A program made the position numbers and the translations under genes. Under the pieces are notes generated by a model, which was not told the DNA's origin, did no database searches, and was given only the letters and a program-made list of their open reading frames with translations. This document shows positions 59,275-64,000 of a DNA stretch of 64,000 nucleotides, one piece after another (position 1 is the first letter of the stretch; the number at the start of each line of letters is the position of its first letter). The stretch is from SZUA-37 sp964472525 (GTDB lineage Bacteria; Pseudomonadota; Gammaproteobacteria; UBA6429; Thiohalophilaceae): NCBI GenBank assembly GCA_964472525.1, contig CAYYLL010000013.1, positions 1-64,000 of the forward strand, written 5' to 3'.

Positions 59275-60080
59275 GTGATAACGACAATAAAAATTCGAGT
59301 AAACTCGATGCTTTTGGTCTAACTGATGTTGGTCAGATTAGAGACCATAATGAGGACACTATCGATTGCGATATCGAACGTGGTATGTTTATTGTTGCTG
59401 ATGGAATGGGTGGGCATAACGCGGGCGAAGTTGCTAGCACTCTGGCAATCGAAAGTATCAAACATGCTTTATATGATGTGCTAACGCCTGAAATTATTGA
59501 TTCAGAAATTGTCGACTATAACGATGCGTTATATGAAGCAATAACTTATGCTAATACTGAAATTTTTGAACAGGCACTTGAAAATACAGAATATGCGGGA
59601 ATGGGCACCACACTGGTAATGAGCCTAATCCATAATGGTAAAGCACTTATTGCAAATGTAGGTGATTCACGTTTATATGTACACAATGGTTCAACGCTCA
59701 CCCAGCTTACAACCGACCATTCTCTGGTACAAGAAATGGTAGATAATGGTTACTTAACAGAAGACGAAGCGTATTCAGCTGTTAGCCGGAATTTAATTAC
59801 CCGAGCATTAGGCATTAGCGAAGAAGTTGAAGTTGACTTAATTGAACATGAAATCCAACTAGGTGACGTGTTTTTATTATGTTCAGATGGTTTGTCAGAT
59901 CTTGTGATAGATGATGAAATATCAGCTATCCTTAGTGAACATAGTAATTTAATCGATGCAGCTAAAAAACTGGTGGAGGCTGCTAATGCGAAAGGTGGTA
60001 AAGATAATATATCGGTTATTTTAATCACAATGCGAACCGCTTTTTCGGACGACAACGGCTATGAAGGTTCGATTGCGTAA
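59271..60080 (+). CDS. PP2C-family protein phosphatase
   Basis: The 269-residue enzyme has all main PP2C blocks. GLTDVGQIRDHNEDT, VADGMGGHNAGEVAS (metal Asp and Gly), GDSRLYVHNG, LCSDGLSDL and GKDNISVILI are seen in order. It removes phosphate from Ser or Thr and is metal-dependent and soluble. The 4-bp overlap with the kinase gene means that kinase and phosphatase are made together, giving a reversible switch. A short polar head precedes the catalytic core. Confidence 0.95.
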   Translation: MSDNDNKNSSKLDAFGLTDVGQIRDHNEDTIDCDIERGMFIVADGMGGHNAGEVASTLAIESIKHALYDVLTPEIIDSEIVDYNDALYEAITYANTEIFEQALENTEYAGMGTTLVMSLIHNGKALIANVGDSRLYVHNGSTLTQLTTDHSLVQEMVDNGYLTEDEAYSAVSRNLITRALGISEEVEVDLIEHEIQLGDVFLLCSDGLSDLVIDDEISAILSEHSNLIDAAKKLVEAANAKGGKDNISVILITMRTAFSDDNGYEGSIA

Positions 60081-60108
60081 AGCTTATTTCTTTTAACAGG
60101 ATAAAGGT

Positions 60109-60735
60109 ATGTCTAAATTAGTATTAACCCATGATGGTGCAGTAATAAAAGAATTTGCGCTTGATAAAGAACGTCTCACCATTGGTCGCAAACCAAGTAA
60201 TGACATTCATATTGATGACCCTACTATCAGTGGCGAACATGCTGCAATATTAATGCTACAAAATGCTTATGTGGAAGATTTAAACAGTACTAATGGTACG
60301 AACTTGAACGGTAAACCAGTGACCAAACGGCAACTCACCAATGGTGACTTGATCAAAATAGGTCGACATGAATTTAAATTCATTGATGAAAACGTAAATG
60401 AATTTGAACGCACGGTGATGATTTCACCCCAAAAAAGTAAGAAAGAAGTCATTGAACCACCTAAAAAATATCAAGTATCCATTGTTTCTGGGCCTAAAAC
60501 AGGTGAAGTTATTTCGTTAAGCAAACCCTACACAACCCTTGGCTCACCGGGCGGGCAGGTGGCCGTTATTGCAAAAAGAGGCAGTAAATTTTATTTAATG
60601 CCCATGAGTGGCACAATCAATGCCAAACCGCCATTGTTGAATAACACGGCGATTGGCGTAAAGAGCGAGTTACTGTCCAGTGGGGATCGAATAGAAGTAT
60701 CTGGTACTCAGCTTGAGTTTCAGGAACAGCCTTAA
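60109..60735 (+). CDS. FHA-domain protein with a second, degenerate FHA-like half
   Basis: The 208-residue protein has a canonical FHA domain (about residues 20-88): LTIGRKPSNDIHIDD with the phosphothreonine-binding Arg, ISGEHAAI (Ser, His) and LNSTNGTNLNG (Asn). Next comes a linker with NEFERTVMISP, whose Thr lies just after the fold. The second half (117-205) looks like a diverged FHA, TTLGSPGGQVAVI, lacking the Arg, Ser and His. FHA domains bind phosphothreonine, so this is a likely partner of the kinase two genes upstream. It begins 28 bases after the phosphatase. Confidence 0.88.
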   Translation: MSKLVLTHDGAVIKEFALDKERLTIGRKPSNDIHIDDPTISGEHAAILMLQNAYVEDLNSTNGTNLNGKPVTKRQLTNGDLIKIGRHEFKFIDENVNEFERTVMISPQKSKKEVIEPPKKYQVSIVSGPKTGEVISLSKPYTTLGSPGGQVAVIAKRGSKFYLMPMSGTINAKPPLLNNTAIGVKSELLSSGDRIEVSGTQLEFQEQP

Positions 60736-60767
60736 TATTTATTTTATAATCTGGATCGGGTTCAACG

Positions 60768-61127
60768 GTGGCAAAATTAATTCTGAAACATGATGGTATT
60801 AACCTGCGTTCCTATTTATTAGAAAAAGCGGCAACCACGATTGGCCGTAATGATGACAATGACATATACCTTGATGACTTTGCCGTCAGTGGTTTACATG
60901 TGGTTATTGTTGCGGAAAATAATCCCTATCTTGATGATGTCCAAGACTTTTATGCACAAGATATGGAGTCTACCAATGGAACGTTCGTTAATGACGACCG
61001 TGTTGAGCGGCATTTACTGAAGCAGGGTGATATTGTAAAAATTGGAAATCATGAATTTACCTTTGATTCGGGGCAAAACCCCACGCTAGAACGAACCGCC
61101 ATTTACCTTCCGGATGAAGACGAATAA
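60768..61127 (+). CDS. FHA-domain protein (single domain)
   Basis: The start is GTG. The 119-residue protein is one FHA domain, TTIGRNDDNDIYLDDFAVSGLH and ESTNGTFVNDDRVERH, with all phosphothreonine-binding residues (Arg, Ser, His, Asn) present. It ends NPTLERTAIYLPDEDE, where an Arg-Thr motif like that of the preceding protein follows the fold. It is the last gene of the cassette. About 200 bases with no gene separate it from yebC. Confidence 0.88.
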   Translation: MAKLILKHDGINLRSYLLEKAATTIGRNDDNDIYLDDFAVSGLHVVIVAENNPYLDDVQDFYAQDMESTNGTFVNDDRVERHLLKQGDIVKIGNHEFTFDSGQNPTLERTAIYLPDEDE

Positions 61128-61323
61128 AATATTTTATTACTGTAGTGTAATCTTCAAAGACTTTTTTAAGACTGGATGCTCTTATTTCTTATAACTTACA
61201 GCCATTATTCGATATTGTAAGCTTATTTATCTAAAAAATTCCTCTGTTTTAGCCTGCGTAAAGGCATGAGTGATGATAAAATCTCCCCATACTTGGTATT
61301 CATAGCACTAAACGGGAGTCAGC

Positions 61324-62073
61324 ATGGCAGGTCATAGTAAGTGGGCTAATATACAGCATCGCAAAAAAGCACAAGATTCAAAACGTGGTAAATTATTCAC
61401 TAAATTAATTCGTGAAATTGTGGTTGCTGCAAAAATGGGTGGCGACGATCCTGATGCTAATCCGCGCCTACGAGCCGCTATCGATAAAGGTCTTAGTGGC
61501 AATATGACGCGTGATACGATTGAGCGTGCCGTTAAACGTGGAGCCGGTGCCGATAATAATGAAAATTACGATGAAGTCCGTTATGAAGGTTATGGCCCCA
61601 GTGGTGTCGCCGTATTAGTGGAATGTTTAACTGACAACATTAATCGCACCGTCTCTGAAGTGCGTCATGCGTTCTCAAAATCAGGGGGTAACCTTGGCAC
61701 TGATGGTTCAGTGGCTTATCTGTTTAGCAAACAAGGTATTTTAAGTTATCCTGCGGGTAGTAATGAAGAACAAATTATGGATGCGGCTTTAGAGGCAGGT
61801 GCAGAAGATGTGGTAACCAATGATGATGGCAGTATTGATGTCACAACATCATGGGAAGATTTTTTGAATGTTAAAGATGCCATGATTGCAGCATCGTTAG
61901 AACCGGAGCATGCCGAAGTGACGATGATTGCTTCCACTAGTGTTGATTTACAGGTGGATGATGCAGAAAAAGTCATGCGTTTGATTGATGTATTAGAAGA
62001 TTTAGACGATGTACAAAATGTGTATACTAATGCCGATTTTACTGAAGAAGTCATGCAGGCACTATCTGAATAA
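61324..62073 (+). CDS. yebC: YebC/PmpR-family protein
   Basis: The 249-residue product opens with the highly conserved MAGHSKWANIQHRKKAQDSK and has GGDDPDANPRLRAAIDKG and YEGYGPSGVAVLVEC. It is called a transcriptional regulator by tradition. Recent work on the family points to a role in relieving ribosome stalling at proline stretches. It precedes ruvC, ruvA and ruvB, the usual order. A GGGAGTCAGC ribosome site precedes the ATG. Confidence 0.95.
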   Translation: MAGHSKWANIQHRKKAQDSKRGKLFTKLIREIVVAAKMGGDDPDANPRLRAAIDKGLSGNMTRDTIERAVKRGAGADNNENYDEVRYEGYGPSGVAVLVECLTDNINRTVSEVRHAFSKSGGNLGTDGSVAYLFSKQGILSYPAGSNEEQIMDAALEAGAEDVVTNDDGSIDVTTSWEDFLNVKDAMIAASLEPEHAEVTMIASTSVDLQVDDAEKVMRLIDVLEDLDDVQNVYTNADFTEEVMQALSE

Positions 62074-62150
62074 ATAAAGAGATATTAGGGAGCAAGCCAA
62101 CGACTGCAAACCTGACAAAGCAACAACAATTTAGCTCAACCACGCGAATT

Positions 62151-62726
62151 TTGGGTATCGACCCTGGTTCACGTATCACGGGCTATGGCATTATTGACGT
62201 TACAAAAAATAAAACTTGCTGGGTCAACAGTGGTTGTATTCGCACACCGGACGAGGCTTTGCCAATTCGATTGAAGTCTATCTTCAGAGGCTTGTCCGAG
62301 ATAATTGCCGAATACCAACCCACTGAAATGGCGATTGAAAAAGTGTTTATGCACCGCAATCCTGACTCAGCTCTGAAATTAGGACAGGCGCGAGGAACCG
62401 CAATTTGTGTGGTCGCTAATCAGGACATTCCAGTTCATGAATATACGCCGCGTGAAATTAAACAGGCTATTGTGGGTAAAGGTAATGCCACTAAAGTACA
62501 AATGCAGCATATGGTGCGGGTGTTATTAGGTTTAGATAAATTCCCGCAAGAAGATGCAGCCGATGCTTTAGCGATTGCACTGTGTCGCGCTCATTTACGC
62601 GTTAGTCTGCAAAATTTTGAACAGGCCGTCAGTAACCAAACATTAGTATCGAGTAAAAATAAAATTGATCTAAAAGCCATGAACGTATTTAAACGTTCCG
62701 CTCGCAAGCGCCGAACCCGACTTTAG
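62151..62726 (+). CDS. ruvC: Holliday junction endonuclease RuvC
   Basis: The 191-residue reading from a TTG at 62151 starts MGIDPGSRITGYG, so it retains the first catalytic Asp. AIEKVFMHRNPDSALKLGQARG and EDAADALAIALCRAH hold the remaining acidic residues. Upstream in frame are TRILGIDPGS-type residues (STTRI before LGIDPG), which RuvC normally contains, with no ATG, GTG or TTG before them. AGGGAG at 62087-62092 faces an ACG at 62100. The true start may thus be unusual. RuvC resolves junctions with RuvAB, encoded next. Confidence 0.9.
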   Translation: MGIDPGSRITGYGIIDVTKNKTCWVNSGCIRTPDEALPIRLKSIFRGLSEIIAEYQPTEMAIEKVFMHRNPDSALKLGQARGTAICVVANQDIPVHEYTPREIKQAIVGKGNATKVQMQHMVRVLLGLDKFPQEDAADALAIALCRAHLRVSLQNFEQAVSNQTLVSSKNKIDLKAMNVFKRSARKRRTRL

Positions 62727-62760
62727 AATTCAGAATTTAAAACAGGCATAAAGATAAAAT

Positions 62761-63378
62761 ATGATAGGTCGACTCACAGGAAAAATAATAGAAAAAAATC
62801 CACCGATGCTCGTCATTGATGTGCAAGGGGTTGGCTATGAAGTTGAAGTGCCAATGAATACCTTTTATAGTTTGCCCGAGTCACAGGAAATCATGACGTT
62901 GTTTACCCATATGATTGTACGTGAGGATGCTCAATTTCTATGTGGTTTTATTTTGGATGAAGAAAGACGTTTATTTCGAACCCTAATAAAAGTGAATGGA
63001 GTGGGCGCTAAATTGGCCTTATCGATTTTATCTAGCATCAGTGCACAGGAATTTGCACGCTGTGTGAATGAAAATGATACCAAAGCACTGGTGCAACTTC
63101 CTGGGATTGGTAAAAAAACTGCCGAAAGACTCATCATTGAAGTCCGTGATAAATTAAAAGACTGGGTGCCTGCAAGCCTACCAACACAGAATGATACTCA
63201 GCAATCCGTTACACGGCAGGATGAAACCGCAGAAGCAGCCAGTGCTTTAATTGCCCTGGGTTATAAACCACAAGAAGCCAGCGTAATGGTGCAACAAGCA
63301 TTAACAGATTCTATAGATGATTGTATTTCCAGTGGTGACCTTATTCGTGCTGCCTTAAAGAATAAAGCAACGGTATAA
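62761..63378 (+). CDS. ruvA: Holliday junction branch-migration protein RuvA
   Basis: The 205-residue product has the N-terminal OB fold MIGRLTGKIIEKNPPMLVID, two helix-hairpin-helix motifs (VNGVGAKLALSIL and LPGIGKKTAERLIIEVRDKL) and a C-terminal domain ASALIALGYKPQEAS that contacts RuvB. The tetramer holds the four-way junction flat. It begins 34 bases after ruvC and ruvB follows after 13 bases. Confidence 0.96.
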   Translation: MIGRLTGKIIEKNPPMLVIDVQGVGYEVEVPMNTFYSLPESQEIMTLFTHMIVREDAQFLCGFILDEERRLFRTLIKVNGVGAKLALSILSSISAQEFARCVNENDTKALVQLPGIGKKTAERLIIEVRDKLKDWVPASLPTQNDTQQSVTRQDETAEAASALIALGYKPQEASVMVQQALTDSIDDCISSGDLIRAALKNKATV

Positions 63379-63391
63379 TTTAAGGAATAGC

Positions 63392-64000
63392 ATGATAGAT
63401 AACGATCGTTTAATCGCTGGAACTCAACAAACAAAAGAAGATTCGCTTGACCATGCTATTCGGCCAAAAAATCTAAAAGATTATGTTGGTCAGGCTAAAG
63501 TATGCGAACAAATGGAAATATTTATTCATGCTGCACGAAAACGTCAGGAAGCATTGGATCATGTTTTAATTTTTGGCCCGCCCGGCTTAGGTAAAACCAC
63601 GCTTTCAAATATTATTGCCAATGAGCTAAAGGTAAATTTAAAACACACCTCGGGGCCGGTATTAGAACGTCCGGGTGACTTGGCCGCATTATTAACTAAT
63701 CTGGAACCACACGATGTTATTTTTATTGATGAAATACATCGGTTAAGCCCCATTGTGGAAGAAATACTGTATCCGGCAATGGAAGATTATCAACTGGATA
63801 TTATGATTGGTGAAGGCCCGGCTGCGCGTTCCATTAAACTGGATTTGCCACCGTTTACTTTGGTGGGAGCGACCACGCGTGCGGGTTCGTTAACCTCACC
63901 ACTTCGAGATCGTTTTGGTATTGTGCAACGATTAGAATTTTATCATCAGAATGATCTGGTTCAAATTGTAAAACGTTCTGCTAATATTTTAGGCGTAAAG
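63392..64000 (+). CDS. ruvB: Holliday junction DNA helicase RuvB (partial, cut by the window end)
   Basis: The frame opens at 63392 with an ATG after TAAGGAATAGC and remains open to the last base (203 codons). It encodes the RuvB ATPase: RPKNLKDYVGQAKVCEQM, Walker A FGPPGLGKTTLSNII, Walker B FIDEIHRLSPIVEE, sensor GATTRAGSLTSPLRDRFGI. The C-terminal domain lies outside the window. RuvB drives branch migration with RuvA. Confidence 0.97.
   Translation, partial: MIDNDRLIAGTQQTKEDSLDHAIRPKNLKDYVGQAKVCEQMEIFIHAARKRQEALDHVLIFGPPGLGKTTLSNIIANELKVNLKHTSGPVLERPGDLAALLTNLEPHDVIFIDEIHRLSPIVEEILYPAMEDYQLDIMIGEGPAARSIKLDLPPFTLVGATTRAGSLTSPLRDRFGIVQRLEFYHQNDLVQIVKRSANILGVK

Noticed and set aside
1..64000. 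tRNA, rRNA, prophage or secretion-system loci
   Set aside because: I looked for tRNA T-loop patterns, rRNA stretches, phage structural genes and T6SS genes and saw none. A covariance-model scan would settle the RNA part.

Overview
The window looks like chromosome from an AT-rich gammaproteobacterium. The gene orders aspS-yebC-ruvCAB, holC-pepA/lptFG, rimI-prfC and ilvIHC-psd-pssA-leuA are all of that kind, as are Aas, LptF/LptG and a HolC. The three adjacent DUF2173 genes are a family I associate mainly with sulfur-oxidising proteobacteria, so a sulfur oxidiser or a relative is a reasonable guess. The sequence does not prove it. I saw no rRNA, tRNA, CRISPR array or intact prophage.

Layout. 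Positions 1-2330 are a decayed accessory patch: an orphan RHS-like tip with a small membrane protein, a ribbon-helix-helix protein, direct repeats like an insertion-sequence end, and an RHS YD-repeat fragment joined to the tail of a REP-associated (Y1) transposase. A GC-richer ArnT-like glycosyltransferase follows (2430-3929). Positions 4067-7965 are leftward genes: arsC, wrbA, a DUF2069 gene, and an ECF sigma / zinc anti-sigma / metallo-beta-lactamase operon. Positions 8127-13737 hold envelope genes: a DUF4398 lipoprotein, a LysM lipoprotein, a YihY protein, two thioredoxin-like proteins, a TolC-like and HlyD-like pair, and an acylphosphatase. A lytic transglycosylase, proS, a MIF-like gene and a DUF4124 gene read leftward.

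Positions 17171-24326 form a branched-chain amino acid and phospholipid block (ilvIHC, psd, pssA, leuA). A probable attenuator lies before ilvI, and an unannotated leucine-rich leader peptide (22507-22623) lies before leuA. A tandem palindromic repeat separates ilvC from psd. Next come a family 4 uracil-DNA glycosylase with a HolD-like N-terminus, rimI and prfC, then an Arg/Asp hendecad-repeat protein and a sigma / anti-sigma / DUF3106 operon. Aas, a UMF1-type transporter, valS, a second GT39 enzyme, a PAP2 phosphatase, holC, pepA and lptFG follow.

From 44689 on there are three DUF2173 paralogues, an AbrB-Doc toxin-antitoxin pair, purL, a YadGH-type ABC exporter, a type IV pilin behind a probable sigma-54 promoter, an SDR enzyme, an FmdB zinc ribbon and aspS. 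Between aspS and yebC, usually near neighbours, sits a four-gene phospho-signalling cassette: a CHASE2 Ser/Thr kinase, a PP2C phosphatase and two FHA proteins. Both FHA proteins carry an Arg-Thr motif just after the FHA fold. The window ends inside ruvB.

The observations I rate most worth following are the kinase-phosphatase-FHA cassette, the leuA leader peptide, the DUF2173 trio, the Arg-rich repeat proteins around the second sigma factor, and the palindromic element after ilvC. Mobile remnants are confined to the first 2.3 kb and to scattered short palindromic repeats.
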